A stretch of DNA of 45,823 nucleotides from Allorhodopirellula solitaria (GTDB lineage Bacteria; Planctomycetota; Planctomycetia; Pirellulales; Pirellulaceae), in contig NZ_SJPK01000023.1 of NCBI RefSeq assembly GCF_007859855.1, positions 1 through 45,823 of the forward strand, read 5' to 3'. The notes under the pieces were generated by a model. That model saw only the letters and a program-made list of their open reading frames with translations. It did not search any database and had not been told where the DNA came from. This document shows positions 8,734 to 19,400 of this stretch, one piece after another; positions within the stretch are counted from its first letter, which is position 1; each line of letters begins with the position of its first letter. A program made the translations under genes and the position numbers.

Positions 8734-9169
8734 ACGGGGGGGTGCTCAATCAACGAGCAAGAAGCGAGAAACGGTACAGTTGCGAACCAGTGAACGCATC
8801 CACTGGGCCAAACCACATCTCCTCGTCACACAACCACCGCCTAGCCCCAAATGAAATCCACACCGGACCGACTGCGGGGCAGTAACTCACCTAATGGCCA
8901 CCGGATTCGAGACCTGCATCCGACCGGACCGCGTCGCACAGTCGTGTGAATGTGCCTAACAAACAAGCAGCTTTGGCGAAAAGTGCCTCGCAGACGGGTA
9001 GCTTCCCCACCACTTCCCATTTCATCATCATGCTCGACGCCCGCGCCCATCATCGTTACATCTATCAATAACGGGCCGATGGCCTGGGAAAGCTTCGCCA
9101 ATCATTGACACCCTCTGGGCACTGCGTGTCCGCTGGCTACCTGCACTCGCCACCAACGACTCCTCGACC
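8734..9169. other. divergent intergenic region, nitrate operon versus ribD
   Basis: This 436-base gap separates the starts of the nitrate operon and ribD and must hold both promoters. A TTGACA at 9105-9110 points toward ribD but lacks a convincing -10 box at the right distance. I saw no FMN riboswitch core, no sigma-54 promoter and no clear regulator dyad. ORFs drawn here are short and composition-poor. Confidence 0.5.
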
Positions 9170-10300
9170 ATGACCACAGAACGTTTCGACGAAACCCACA
9201 TGGCCGCCGCCATCGAATTGGCATGGGGCGGCCTCGGCCGGGTCGAACCCAATCCGATGGTCGGCTGCTTGCTCGTCCGTGACGGGCGGGTGATCGGCCG
9301 CGGTTACCACGAGGTCTACGGTCAAGGACATGCGGAAGTCAACGCCTTGGCTGACTGCGCCGAGGCTGGCCAAGATCCCCGCGGCGCAACAGCCTACGTC
9401 ACCCTCGAACCCTGTTGTCACCAGGGCAAGACCCCGCCCTGCGCCGACGCCCTGATCGCCGCCGGGATCACACGCGTGGTCGTCGCAGTGGTGGACCCCT
9501 TCGAACAGGTCGCTGGCGGAGGTATCGAGCGTTTACGCAGCGCGGGCATTGAGGTCGTCACGGGCGTGGCCGTAGACGCCGCCACCGAGCAACTCGCTGC
9601 CTACCTGAAACGAGTTCGAACCGGGCGACCTTGGGTCATTGCCAAGTGGGCGATGAGCATCGATGGACGGATCGCGACGGCCAGCGGGCAGAGCCAGTGG
9701 ATCACCGGCGCATCGGCTCGTCGCGAAGTGCACGCCCTCCGCGGCCGCGTCGACGCCATCGCGGTCGGGATGGGTACGGTCGTCGCGGACGATCCGCTGC
9801 TGACGGCGCGTCCGAGCGGCCCCCGTACGCTCCACCGAATCATCTTCGCCCAAACGCGTGTCCCTGCCCTGGACCGGCAATTGATTCAAACAGCCACCGA
9901 ATCTCCAGTGTGGCTGATCGCGGGACCGCAGCTTAGTGAGGCGGACCTACGGCCCCTGATCGATCAGGGTGTCGACATCGTCCGCTGCGAAAGTGTCGAT
10001 CCGGCCGCCATGATCGACGAAGGCCTCCAGCGACTCGGGAGCAAGGAGAACCCGGCTGGCCAGCCACTGACGAACCTAATGATCGAAGGCGGCGGAAAAC
10101 TACTGGGCAGCTTCGCAGCGGCAGGTCAAATCGATGAGTGCCATGTCTACATCGGGGGAAAATTGATCGGTGGCCAATCCGCTCCCGGCCCCGTCGGTGA
10201 TCCCGGCTTTGCCGAGCTCACGCAATCGCCCTCGTTCCAGATCAACCAGATCGATTCCTTCGACAATGACGTTCGCATCGTCTATCGAAGACAAAACTAG
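9170..10300 (+). CDS. ribD: bifunctional riboflavin deaminase/reductase RibD
   Basis: RibD carries out the second and third steps of riboflavin synthesis: deamination of the diaminohydroxyphosphoribosylaminopyrimidine and NADPH-dependent reduction of the ribosyl side chain. The N-terminal deaminase has the zinc and catalytic residues H54-A-E56 and C82/C91 (EPCCHQGKTPPCADAL). The C-terminal reductase domain begins near residue 153 (RPWVIAKWAMSIDGRIA) and runs to the end. At 376 residues the length is normal. The ATG at 9170 gives a short family-like N-terminus, though the Shine-Dalgarno sequence is weak. Other rib genes are not adjacent, so the pathway is dispersed. The stop is four bases from the end of the convergent next gene. 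Confidence 0.95.
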   Translation: MTTERFDETHMAAAIELAWGGLGRVEPNPMVGCLLVRDGRVIGRGYHEVYGQGHAEVNALADCAEAGQDPRGATAYVTLEPCCHQGKTPPCADALIAAGITRVVVAVVDPFEQVAGGGIERLRSAGIEVVTGVAVDAATEQLAAYLKRVRTGRPWVIAKWAMSIDGRIATASGQSQWITGASARREVHALRGRVDAIAVGMGTVVADDPLLTARPSGPRTLHRIIFAQTRVPALDRQLIQTATESPVWLIAGPQLSEADLRPLIDQGVDIVRCESVDPAAMIDEGLQRLGSKENPAGQPLTNLMIEGGGKLLGSFAAAGQIDECHVYIGGKLIGGQSAPGPVGDPGFAELTQSPSFQINQIDSFDNDVRIVYRRQN

Positions 10301-10304
10301 CTTC

Positions 10305-11681
10305 CTACCGTGCGTTCTCAATCGCTTTCGTGAGCAGCGAACTCGGTAGCTCGGCGAGGTCCTCGTTATCTGCAAACTCGAACGCCTCGATTTTCCCAAC
10401 CAATTCACTGCCCGGCGAAAGCGTGTCGAGAAAAGCGTCATACTGTTGGCGCTGCACATCTGACAAACCTTCGTACCAATAGACGAACATTGCCAATGGC
10501 TCGTCGGCGAGGATCGTCTCGCCAAAACATTTCGATTGGAACTCGGCGCCGGGAAGGCTCCAGGCCGCGAAAATCATCGCAGGAATATTGTCATCGGCGA
10601 TCCGCTCAGACCACTCCAAAACACCTTCGCCCGGATCCCAATTCGCGTTGGTTGCAAAGGGCCTGGCGTCGCACTTCAATCTGACCCTGACCTGAGTCGA
10701 AGCAAAAAACACTCGAGGCAACAGTCGAAAAAGATCGCCGACGAGCACCGCCAAGGGATCCAAGTCTTCTGCATTGGGCTCGCGACCGCGCACTTCAGGA
10801 TGTCCCCGTTCATATTGAGCCCATCCAGCCTGATAGGCTTGCGTTTGAAAAATCGACGCTCGTAGCGATGCCGCCAGCCGCTCGGGATCACCGAGTATCG
10901 CCAGTGGCGTGATCGCGGGATCGTCCTCGCTCAATTGGAGCTTTCGAATGACGGTATCGCGAAGTAGACCCATGACCGCACGTTGATCCTCGGATTTGGC
11001 AATTCGCATGACGCTCGGCAAATCAACCAAAGAGAAGTAATCGCGTTCGATGAGATACAACCCCGCCCGCGCCGTCAATCGCTCGACGACGGCGTCGGTA
11101 TCGACATCGTGTACCATCTCAAACGCCCAACCGAACGCAGAGAGGTTTTTCAAATCCCGCCGGATATCTTCGTCCAACAACGACTCGACGCGGACCTGGA
11201 TGGGCTCGCCAGCGAACTCCTCCTGAGACCAATTCACGAGCAAGTCGACGATCCGGTCGACAGCTTCCTGGCGGTTCTCCACAACCTGCTGCAGGTCATC
11301 CTCTCCCCGGAACCGTTCGCTGTAGAGCGAGGTCGTGCCTAGCGGGGATTCGAAAAATGCGTAGCTGCCTGTGCCGCCCACATCGGCGGGCATCTCATTT
11401 TCAAAATGGCCCACGAAGGTGTGCGAGTCCTCACGGATCTCCTCCAGTGTAGGATCATAGAACTCTCGCATGTGAGCGATCTCAGATTCAGAGAGCGGCG
11501 ACCTACCAGCGTTACTCTCGTCGTCGCTTCTAGCAATTTTTCGTTTGACCGTCAGCGTGCGGTGCATCGTCTCGCCCTCGGCCGTGAGGTGCAGTTCGTA
11601 TGTTTTACGAGTGCACCCCACCGACGCGAAGAGAATGACGGTCGCGATCCAACCGATTGACGACGAAGATAAGCGACTCAT
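10305..11681 (-). CDS. putative lipoprotein of unknown function
   Basis: This 458-residue protein begins with a short basic segment and a hydrophobic helix ending in ASVGC at about residue 23, a plausible but imperfect lipobox (serine at -3). The remainder is acidic and soluble, with no motif I recognise. It is expected to be attached to a membrane and face outward. It is convergent with ribD and separated from it by four bases. On its 5' side it is followed by the rph gene, also on the minus strand, with an 87-base gap, so the two could share a transcript. Codon use looks like that of its neighbours. Confidence 0.75.
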   Translation of the reverse strand: MSRLSSSSIGWIATVILFASVGCTRKTYELHLTAEGETMHRTLTVKRKIARSDDESNAGRSPLSESEIAHMREFYDPTLEEIREDSHTFVGHFENEMPADVGGTGSYAFFESPLGTTSLYSERFRGEDDLQQVVENRQEAVDRIVDLLVNWSQEEFAGEPIQVRVESLLDEDIRRDLKNLSAFGWAFEMVHDVDTDAVVERLTARAGLYLIERDYFSLVDLPSVMRIAKSEDQRAVMGLLRDTVIRKLQLSEDDPAITPLAILGDPERLAASLRASIFQTQAYQAGWAQYERGHPEVRGREPNAEDLDPLAVLVGDLFRLLPRVFFASTQVRVRLKCDARPFATNANWDPGEGVLEWSERIADDNIPAMIFAAWSLPGAEFQSKCFGETILADEPLAMFVYWYEGLSDVQRQQYDAFLDTLSPGSELVGKIEAFEFADNEDLAELPSSLLTKAIENAR

Positions 11682-11768
11682 CGAAATGCTCCTGATAGTG
11701 CGACGGAGCGTTCATTGTAGCGGCCCACCAACCAGTTCGCGGAGCGGCCGTCGATTGTGCAGCGTGAG

Positions 11769-12536
11769 TCAATCGACCGAGGACGGCTTCCGCGAACCAA
11801 TCGCCTGAGACTGTTTTTGGGTGAGCTCTCGGATGCCCTTCTTAGCCACCGCGAGCATCCCGGCGAGCTGTTCGTCATCGAAGGTGGCTTCCTCGCCGGT
11901 CCCCTGGATCTCGATGAACCGGCCATCACCCGTCATCACAACGTTCATGTCGACGTCCGCAGCGGAGTCCAGTTGGTAGTCGAGATCCGATACGATCTTG
12001 CCGTGAACCACCCCGACACTGACGGCCGCGACGCTGCGGGGCAGAACATCAGCGACAACGATCGGCGGGTCGAGCAACGGCGTCGACGCGAGTTGCTCGA
12101 CAGCAAGTGACAACGCGATGAACCCGCCCGTAATCGAGGCGGTGCGAGTCCCGCCATCGGCTTGCAAAACGTCACAGTCGACCGTGATTGAACGTTCACC
12201 GAGCGCCTCGAGATCGACAACGGCGCGGAGACTGCGACCGATCAGACGCTGGATCTCGGTGGTCCGCCCATCGACTTTCCCGCTTCGATCGCGTCGTTTC
12301 CGCGGGCTCGTGCTGCCCGGCAGCATGTTGTACTCGGCCGTCACCCATCCCTTGCCACGACCGGCCATCCAGGGCGGCACCTTGGTCTCCACCGATGCGG
12401 TACACAGCACGATTGTCTTGCCGCTGCGATACAGCACACTGGCGGGGTTCGATTCGAGATAACCACACTCAATCTGCACCTCACGCAAGGCATCGTGCGG
12501 GCGGGCAGAAGTCGACGCGGAAGGGGAGTTGGTCAT
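11769..12536 (-). CDS. rph: ribonuclease PH
   Basis: RNase PH is a phosphorolytic 3'-5' exoribonuclease that trims tRNA 3' ends using phosphate. The family blocks are all present: [35 protein letters not shown], then [17 protein letters not shown] and [20 protein letters not shown]. From the ATG at 12536 it has 255 residues, close to the family's usual ~240. In-frame starts at 12575 and 12608 would add 13 or 24 residues before the conserved LREVQIE region; none has a strong ribosome binding site, so the start is uncertain. Confidence 0.94.
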   Translation of the reverse strand: MTNSPSASTSARPHDALREVQIECGYLESNPASVLYRSGKTIVLCTASVETKVPPWMAGRGKGWVTAEYNMLPGSTSPRKRRDRSGKVDGRTTEIQRLIGRSLRAVVDLEALGERSITVDCDVLQADGGTRTASITGGFIALSLAVEQLASTPLLDPPIVVADVLPRSVAAVSVGVVHGKIVSDLDYQLDSAADVDMNVVMTGDGRFIEIQGTGEEATFDDEQLAGMLAVAKKGIRELTQKQSQAIGSRKPSSVD

Positions 12537-13070
12537 CAGAGCGGAGTCGCTAGCAAGAGGATTCGAGGTTTTCATTGCACCAAATCGTAGCAGGATCCGT
12601 TTCCTCATCCGAGTGGTTCAGGGGAGAAACCATGTAGCCAGACGACTCGGCTCGCCGGAGAGACCATGCAGTTTCTGAGTGATTGTGACTCAACGATTTA
12701 CTTTACCCGCCCGGCGAAGCTGGGAGGGTCCGATGACGAGCCTTTAGCCAGTCTTCCGAGGAAGGCAGTCCACGGGCGAGAGGGACGCTCTGTGCTCGCG
12801 ACGGGCGGAGCCGTCGGTCGACTATCCCACCAGACGACTCGGCTCGCCGGGGCTTGAAAAATGCTGTTCTCACGACCGCGGCGCGGAGGCCGAAACCAAT
12901 CAACCATTGTGTCTGCCTTCTCAGAAATAGCATTAAAGAGAAACTTTTTACCCTAGACGACCGCCTAACGCTGAAGTAGCCTTCATTCCACAAGTCCGCT
13001 CATTGACTGTGTTTCGGTGGGCGAAGACCTGCTTCTCGCGTTTTCTTGTCTTCATTCTCGGGGCTCTCTC
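12537..13070. repeat. intergenic repeats, solo relatives of the 81-bp family G unit
   Basis: Bases 12797-12852 resemble one minus-orientation unit of the array at 21971-22485: GCGACGGGCGGAGCCGTC, then GGTCGACTAT, then a diverged CCAGACGACTCGGCTCGCC hairpin. A half copy of the last part sits at about 12632-12655. Between them is another palindromic stretch (12709-12733, ACCCGCC...GGGAGGGT). The 5' flank of the DUF1559 gene (12860-13070) has no promoter I can defend. The 63-codon ORF across the repeats is judged spurious. Confidence 0.6.
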
Positions 13071-14240
13071 ATGAAAATCCGTTCGACTCGTCACGGGTTC
13101 ACGCTCGTGGAATTGCTGGTGGTAATTGCCATCATTGGTGTTCTGGTTGGTTTGTTGTTGCCCGCCGTGCAGGCCGCTCGCGAAGCGGCTCGACGAATGA
13201 GTTGCAGCAATAACATGAAACAATTGGGGTTGGCGGTTCACAATTACCACTCCACGTACAACCAGTTACCCATGCAGGCAGGCGGCACCTTCCTGCCGAA
13301 TGTGGATAAAGGAGACGCCCATATCGCTCCGGGACACAACGCCCGTCGACTGAGCTTCCTCGTGGGCATGCTGCCCTTCATCGAACAGCAAGCTCTTTGG
13401 CAACAGATCAGCAACCCCCACGAAGGTTGGGCTGCGATGGGAGGCGCGGGCTGGCAGGGTGCCTATGATCCATGGGCGACCCAGCTACAAGCGTTCAAGT
13501 GCCCGAGCGACCCCGCGGTATCGACCTGGGGATTGGGAGCGACCAACTATGGCTCCAACGCGTTGGGTGATTCGCCGAGTTATGGACAAGCGGGCTATCA
13601 CGAGTTCAACAGTGGCCAAGGCAAATGGGTCTTCATCGACCGCGCCCAGGGGACCTGCCGTGGAATGTTTGTGCCACGGCACCCCAGCCAGTTCCGCGAT
13701 ACGCTCGACGGCCTGAGCAACACGGCGATGCTGGGAGAGATGATCAACGGCTTGCAGGACCGCGACACACGCTCGCTTCCGAGCCTCGGCAATGGATGGG
13801 GCGGAACGGGCACACGTGGTAGTTCCCATGCCTGTCGCGACGACATCGATCCCGAGCGGCCACAGTACTGGCGTCCTACCGGCGTCACCCTCGATACCAA
13901 CGCCAACCGCAGCCGCGGGGCTCGTTGGGCGTACTCACTGCCGTTGTTCACCAGCATCAGCTTTTCGACTGGGCCGAACCGTGAAATGTGCTTCGGTGCG
14001 GACTGGGAAAACTCCGGCCAATGTCCCCCCAGCAGCCATCACCAGGGCGGTGCCCACATCGTGATGGGTGATGGTGCGGTGAAGTTCATCACGGATTCGG
14101 TCGACTGCGGCAACGCAGAATCACCAGCCGTCATGCCCGGCGATGCGACCTCGCTCCCCTCTGGCGCAGCCAGCCCCTACGGGCTGTTCGGAAGCATCGG
14201 TACGCGAGCTAACAACGAAGTTCTCCAAAGTGAAATCTGA
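13071..14240 (+). CDS. DUF1559 protein with type IV pilin-like N-terminus
   Basis: This 389-residue protein starts with a prepilin/pseudopilin signal: MKIRSTRHG, then [20 protein letters not shown] as the hydrophobic helix. The block [20 protein letters not shown] that follows is diagnostic of the planctomycete DUF1559 family. The C-terminal part has the usual H-X9-DG element ([17 protein letters not shown]). It is presumably cleaved and exported like a pseudopilin; its function is unknown. ATG at 13071 is chosen because it puts the cleavage site eight residues in; an upstream start at 13017 would bury it. It is followed after 52 bases by a mini-lipoprotein gene, an arrangement mirrored by the second DUF1559 locus at 36195-37817. 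Confidence 0.93.
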   Translation: MKIRSTRHGFTLVELLVVIAIIGVLVGLLLPAVQAAREAARRMSCSNNMKQLGLAVHNYHSTYNQLPMQAGGTFLPNVDKGDAHIAPGHNARRLSFLVGMLPFIEQQALWQQISNPHEGWAAMGGAGWQGAYDPWATQLQAFKCPSDPAVSTWGLGATNYGSNALGDSPSYGQAGYHEFNSGQGKWVFIDRAQGTCRGMFVPRHPSQFRDTLDGLSNTAMLGEMINGLQDRDTRSLPSLGNGWGGTGTRGSSHACRDDIDPERPQYWRPTGVTLDTNANRSRGARWAYSLPLFTSISFSTGPNREMCFGADWENSGQCPPSSHHQGGAHIVMGDGAVKFITDSVDCGNAESPAVMPGDATSLPSGAASPYGLFGSIGTRANNEVLQSEI

Positions 14241-14292
14241 GTTTCGCTTGCCTTTCCACGCTCACCCTCTATTCCTACTCCAAGGTATCTGA

Positions 14293-14487
14293 ATGAAGAC
14301 TTTGACAATTCACCACGCCATCCGCACCTGCTCCCTGCCGCTCGCGTTGATGCTGTTCGTCGCCGCATCGATGGTCCCGATGGCTGGCTGCGGCCCCGAC
14401 AACAGCACGGAAAAACTGGAGCCTGTCGAGATGTCGCCCGAACAAATGGCCGAAGAGGCTGCCCCTGTCGAAGACAGCGGCGCCTAA
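14293..14487 (+). CDS. mini-lipoprotein paired with DUF1559 protein
   Basis: This 64-residue protein has a hydrophobic leader ending in MAGC (lipid-attachment cysteine about residue 33), then a short acidic tail (EKLEPVEMSPEQMAEEAAP). An AAGG at 14281-14284 is suitably placed as a Shine-Dalgarno sequence. It lies 52 bases after the DUF1559 gene on the same strand. The acidic tail of the 71-residue lipoprotein next to the other DUF1559 gene has a similar size and character, so a functional partnership is inferred, not shown. Confidence 0.75.
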   Translation: MKTLTIHHAIRTCSLPLALMLFVAASMVPMAGCGPDNSTEKLEPVEMSPEQMAEEAAPVEDSGA

Positions 14488-14599
14488 CGAATAGCCGATG
14501 GCTTGCAATCCTCCCAAGATGCGGGATCGCTCAAGTGAGCCGGGACGCACAAGCATCGCGTGATCAACAAGTGGCAAATTTTTCGAAAGCTTTTCAGTA

Positions 14600-14717
14600 G
14601 ACGAACTTTGCTGTCATGCGGGGCAGGTCCACAGGGGAGCGGAGCGAGCGATCCATGCTTCTAATCACCAAACGGGGATCCCCTGTCGGACCCGCTGACA
14701 GGGGATCTCGTTTTGTA
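14600..14717 (-). repeat. palindromic repeat family C, copy 1
   Basis: An inverted repeat GATCCCCTGTC (14677-14687) and GACAGGGGATC (14697-14707) with a 9-base loop is flanked by AACGGG and CGTTTTG. The region 14600-14676, reverse complemented, matches 32940-32995, including CCCGCATGACAGCA. Apart from this element, 14488-14884 contains no gene I can support; the element lies upstream of the trkA operon. Confidence 0.7.
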
Positions 14718-14884
14718 GGCAATCAACAGCTCGCATGCGTCCCGGGTGCCGATAGGTTCGGCACAGATAATCACGCCCAATTTGCCCGCGCATTGCCAGC
14801 CGGTGGGGCGTTGCACTAGGATGCCGTGACAGGATCCGTCGGCTAACGATCGATGGCCAACGTTTTTCCCCGGCGAAACCACCC

Positions 14885-15076
14885 ATGCTCACGATCTCTT
14901 GGACATACCTGCTGTATTACCTGCCGCTGATCGTCGCCATTTCCCTGGTCTTCGGTGCGACTCGGCACGAGGACATGAAGTTGATTCTGAAACACGCGTT
15001 CCATACAGCACGCTGGATCACAGGCTTCATGGCAATTGTCTTTGCCGCCATGCTGATCATGGATTGGATGGTATAG
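14885..15076 (+). CDS. 63-residue membrane protein upstream of trkA
   Basis: The protein has two predicted membrane helices (about 8-24 and 42-62) separated by a charged hinge (TRHEDMKLILKHAFHTARW). Its stop is four bases before the trkA start, so cotranscription is nearly certain. I do not recognise the family. Because no TrkH/KtrB channel gene lies nearby, it may be an accessory of TrkA, but that is inference from position only. Confidence 0.75.
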   Translation: MLTISWTYLLYYLPLIVAISLVFGATRHEDMKLILKHAFHTARWITGFMAIVFAAMLIMDWMV

Positions 15077-15080
15077 GCCG

Positions 15081-16427
15081 ATGCGAATTCTGACGCTCGG
15101 AGGCGGCACCGTAGGGCGGTGGATCGCCGATATGCTGTGCCGTCGCCGACACAGTGTGACACTGATCGATAGCGATCCAGAGATCGTGCGGGCGATCAAC
15201 AGCGAGCTCGACGTGCGGGCGATCGAGGGCAATGCGTCCCAGAGCACTGTGCTGTTTTCGGCCGATGTTCTCAGTGCCGACCTCTGTCTGGCGGTGACGG
15301 GCAACGATGAAGTCAACATTGTCGCGGCGAGCATGGCCAAGGAGCTGGGGGCGCGCCGCGCGATCGCTCGTGTCTATGCGCCCGCCTTCCGCGACCTCGC
15401 GACGTTTGACTATCAAAAGCACTTTGGTATCGACAGCCTGCTATCGCTCGAACAGCTATCCGCATCCGAGCTCGCCCGTGCCATCCGCAACCCCGACGCG
15501 ATACCGCTCGAACATTTTGCTCGCGGTCAGCTGCAAGTCTACGAGATGGAGGTCGCTCCGGGGGCGAGCGCGGCGGGCAAAAAACTCATCGAGCTCGACC
15601 TTCCTCCAGGCGTGCGGATTGGGTCGCTAGCACGCGAGGGCCGGATGTGGATCGCCAGCGGTGCGGACGAAACCCACGTGGGAGACCGCGTGAGCTTGGT
15701 CGGGATGCCAGACGCTATCAGTGTGGCGCGGAAGATCATTGGGGGTGAAAAACGGGCTCGCAAGCGGACGAAAGTCATGATCGCCGGTGGCGGTGAAACC
15801 GGCTATCACCTGACCAATCTACTCGGCAAGGAAGATTTCCGGGTCGTGCTATTGGAAACAGACCCCCACCGCTGCGAACAACTCGCCAAGCTGCTGCCGC
15901 ACGTCACCGTCGTGCTAGCCAACGCCAACCGCCGCAGCGTGCTGGAGGATGAAGGCGGCGGTACCGTGGATTACTTCGTCGCCTGCACCGGCAACGACGA
16001 GAACAACATCATGGCGGGTGTCGAAGCGAGGGAACTCGGTGCGTCGCGGGTGATGTGTGTCGTCGGACGCCCCGACTACGCCAATGTCGTTGGCAAACTC
16101 GGCATCGACTTGGCCGTCAGTGAACGCGATGTCGTGGCTCGCCAGGTCCTGGGATTTCTAAACGAGGGCGCCGTCATCAGCCAGGTGAGGCTCCCCAATG
16201 GATCCATCGGCGTCTACGAACTCGAAGTCATGCCGGGCAGCCCAATCACGCAGGCAACTTTGGCCAACTTGCCACTGGCAGGACGCTGCCTGATCGCGGC
16301 GATCCAGCGTGATGGTTTTGTTCGCGTCCCGACCGCGGACGACGTCCTGAAGGTGGGCGATATCATTGTCGCTCTCATCGATCTCGATGATACTGATGAA
16401 ATCCTGAACCTCTTCAACCCAAGTTAA
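15081..16427 (+). CDS. trkA: TrkA potassium uptake regulatory protein
   Basis: TrkA is the cytoplasmic NAD(H)-binding subunit that gates Trk/Ktr potassium transporters. The 448 residues form the classical two-fold repeat RCK_N-RCK_C-RCK_N-RCK_C. The first nucleotide-binding loop is LGGGTVGRW (6-14) with an acidic residue at the end of the second strand (LIDSD); the second is IAGGGETGYH near 235 with LLETD. TrkA_C domains lie at about 135-220 and 360-446. The channel subunit is not in the window. The gene sits between the small membrane protein (4-base gap) and the oxoprolinase-type gene (11-base gap). Confidence 0.94.
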   Translation: MRILTLGGGTVGRWIADMLCRRRHSVTLIDSDPEIVRAINSELDVRAIEGNASQSTVLFSADVLSADLCLAVTGNDEVNIVAASMAKELGARRAIARVYAPAFRDLATFDYQKHFGIDSLLSLEQLSASELARAIRNPDAIPLEHFARGQLQVYEMEVAPGASAAGKKLIELDLPPGVRIGSLAREGRMWIASGADETHVGDRVSLVGMPDAISVARKIIGGEKRARKRTKVMIAGGGETGYHLTNLLGKEDFRVVLLETDPHRCEQLAKLLPHVTVVLANANRRSVLEDEGGGTVDYFVACTGNDENNIMAGVEARELGASRVMCVVGRPDYANVVGKLGIDLAVSERDVVARQVLGFLNEGAVISQVRLPNGSIGVYELEVMPGSPITQATLANLPLAGRCLIAAIQRDGFVRVPTADDVLKVGDIIVALIDLDDTDEILNLFNPS

Positions 16428-16438
16428 TTGTTTCGATC

Positions 16439-19400
16439 ATGATCGAAGTCTGGGCAGACATTGGCGGTACCTTTACCGATTGTTTGGTCACGCGAGCCGT
16501 TGACGGCGCGAGCGATCAGTCGTCCTTAAAAGTACTCAGCAGCGGCCTGGTAACGGTCGACATCGCCAGCCTCACGGGCTCCCGCGAACTCCTCGTCCGC
16601 ATGCCATCGCCTTTGGCTCTCGATGGATTTTGGGTGGGCGCCCACCTCATCGCCGCCGATGGCCGACAACTCGGCGGCGTCATGGAATGCCGACGCAGTG
16701 CGCCGCCCGCTGGACCAAGCGACCAGGTCGCTGGCGATGACCTTGTCGATGTGGCGCTGCGTCTGAACCGGGAACATCGACTCACTGCGGTCGATGTCGG
16801 CGCGGCGCGGCTGACCCTGGATGCGGAAATGGAGGCCCCGGTACTCGCCACGCGGTTGCTCCTGAACCTGCCGCTGATCGAACCGCTGCCGTCGCTTCAA
16901 GTGCGACTCGGGACCACCCGCGGGACCAACGCGATTTTGACCCGCAGCGGCGCAGACGTGGCCCTGTTGATCACCGAGGGCTTCGGCGATTTGTTGGCCA
17001 TTGGGACGCAAGACCGCCCCGAACTGTTTGAGCTCGATATCGTCAAACCCACGCCACTGCCGCGTCAAGTCATCGAAGTGACGGGCCGCTTGTCGGCGGG
17101 CGGCCAAGAGCTAACCCCCTTGGACGAAGATCGACTGCGCGAGCAACTCCAGTCGATCTACGATTCCGCTGACCGACCCGAAGTGCTCGCAATCTGCTTG
17201 ATGCATTCCTACGTCAACGACGTGCACGAACGGATCGCCGAGCGGATCGCTCGAGAAACCGGCTTTCGACGGGTGGTACGATCGACCCGGGTCGCGGCCC
17301 TGCCACGGATCGTCCCCCGCGCCGAAACCACGACACTCGACGCCTACCTGCAACCGGTACTCGAGGACTACGTGCGGCGGGTGGAGCAACAATTCGGTGG
17401 ACGCGAGAGATGCTACCTGCGGTGGATGACCAGTGGCGGGAACCTGGTGGCGTCCGATGGCTTCCACGGTCGCGAAAGCGTTTTGTCGGGACCGGCGGGC
17501 GGCGTCGTCGCCCTGGCGGAGATTGCCAAGAAACTGGACCTACCGGGTGCAGTGGGGCTGGACATGGGTGGCACGAGTACCGATGTCAGCCGTTTTGATG
17601 GTGAGATCGGCCGCCGCCAAGAAAGCCAAATCGGCGGCATTCGCGTGCTCAGCCCGATGATGGATATTCATACCGTCGCCGCTGGCGGAGGATCGATCTG
17701 CGGATGCCAGGACGGACGGCTGTTTGTTGGCCCCGATAGCGCGGGAGCCAACCCCGGTCCAGCCTGTTATGGGCGCGGCGGGCCGCTGACGATCACCGAC
17801 GTCAACGTTGTGCTGGGGCGATTGCCTGTCAAACGGTTTCCATTTCCTCTCGACGTCGCTGCGGCGCAGCAGGCACTGCAAGCCGTTCATCGATCGCTGC
17901 CCGAATCGATCGCGACGTCCCCTGAAGAGCTGGCCGAGGGCTTCCTGCGGATCGCGGTGACACAGATGGCCGAAGCGGTTCGGAGCGTAACGACTGCGGC
18001 GGGCAATGATGTCCGCGGCATGACCTTGGTCGGCTTCGGCGGTGCTGCGGGCGGACATCTCTGCCGCATCGCCGATTCTCTGGGAATGTCGCATATCGTC
18101 GACCATCCCCAATCCGGGATACTGTCCGCCGTGGGCATCGGCCAGGCTGCGATCGGTCGCATCGTAACGGCTGCTCAACAGGGCACGGTCGCATCGGGCC
18201 TGACTGCCAATGAACAGGCGGGTGATCGCGACGTTTCACGCAGCAGCTCGCCGCTATGCCAAACCGATCTGCGTGCCGCAGCCGCCACCCTCCGCCAAGA
18301 ATGCTTCGCCGTCCTCCACGCCGAGGAATCGCTGGCCAACCTCACCGCGGACGACGACCAAGTCAACGCCAAGGTTTGGGCCGACTTGCGATACACCGGC
18401 ACTCAATCCACACTCGAGTTGTCGATCGAACCCATCGAGACACTGGCCGACCGGATGGACGCTAAACACAGGTCTATCTTCGGGTACGACCGCGTGAACA
18501 TGCCGATTGAGATCGTCTCGCTACGTTGTGAAACCACGATCCAAAGACCTGCCCGCCCCTCCTCGCCCGAGCCACCCTCTGCATCACTCGAGGGCTCGCA
18601 AACTAGTGGGGAAACACAAGCCGTGCCGACGCCCATTGATAAAAATGGCCAATGGACGGTTTTGGATCGCGAGCAACTCCGCGGCGGCGACTCGATTGCC
18701 GGACCAGCAATCGTGGCCTCGCCCCATTCGATACTCGTGATCGAGGCGGGTTGGACTGCGACGGTCGATCACGAGGGAGTGCTCGAAATGCACCGATCGA
18801 CGGTCGCTCCCGAGTCGACGAACGCTGATTCCGAGCCCCGCAACGATGCCGTTGATATGGAAATCGTTAGCCGCCGGGTGCAGGGTATCGCCGAAGCGAT
18901 GGGCGAGGTGATCCGACGCACGAGCGTGAGCGTGAACGTCAAAGAACGCCGTGATTATAGCTGCGCTGTTTTCTTGGGCGACGGGTCGCTGGTCGCTAAT
19001 GCGGCCCACGTGCCCGTGCACCTCGGAGCGATGGGGCATACCGTTCGCAGCATGATTGCCTCGTTTCCCGAGATGCAGCCGGGCGATTGTTTCCTTAGCA
19101 ACGATCCTTTTGCAGGTGGTTCGCATCTGCCGGACGTGACCGTCGTGACACCGGTGTTCTGTGAAGCGGAGTCGCGGGAGCGACCGGCGGGATGGCCCTG
19201 CGACTACTTTGTTGCCTCACGCTGTCACCATGCTGAGATCGGTGGGATGGTCCCCGGCTCGATGGCGCCGGCAGCAACGAACTTGGCCGAGGAAGGCGTC
19301 TTGATTCGCAACATGGCGTTGACCCGGAGCGGGGAGTCACACCATGCGTCACTGCGAAAACTGCTCCAGACCGCTCCCTACCCATCTCGAAATGTCGACG

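Noticed and set aside
8734..9169. FMN riboswitch in front of ribD
   Set aside because: The conserved RFN core segments were not found in the leader.
12666..12857. A 63-codon ORF
   Set aside because: It is read through palindromic repeats and has no features.
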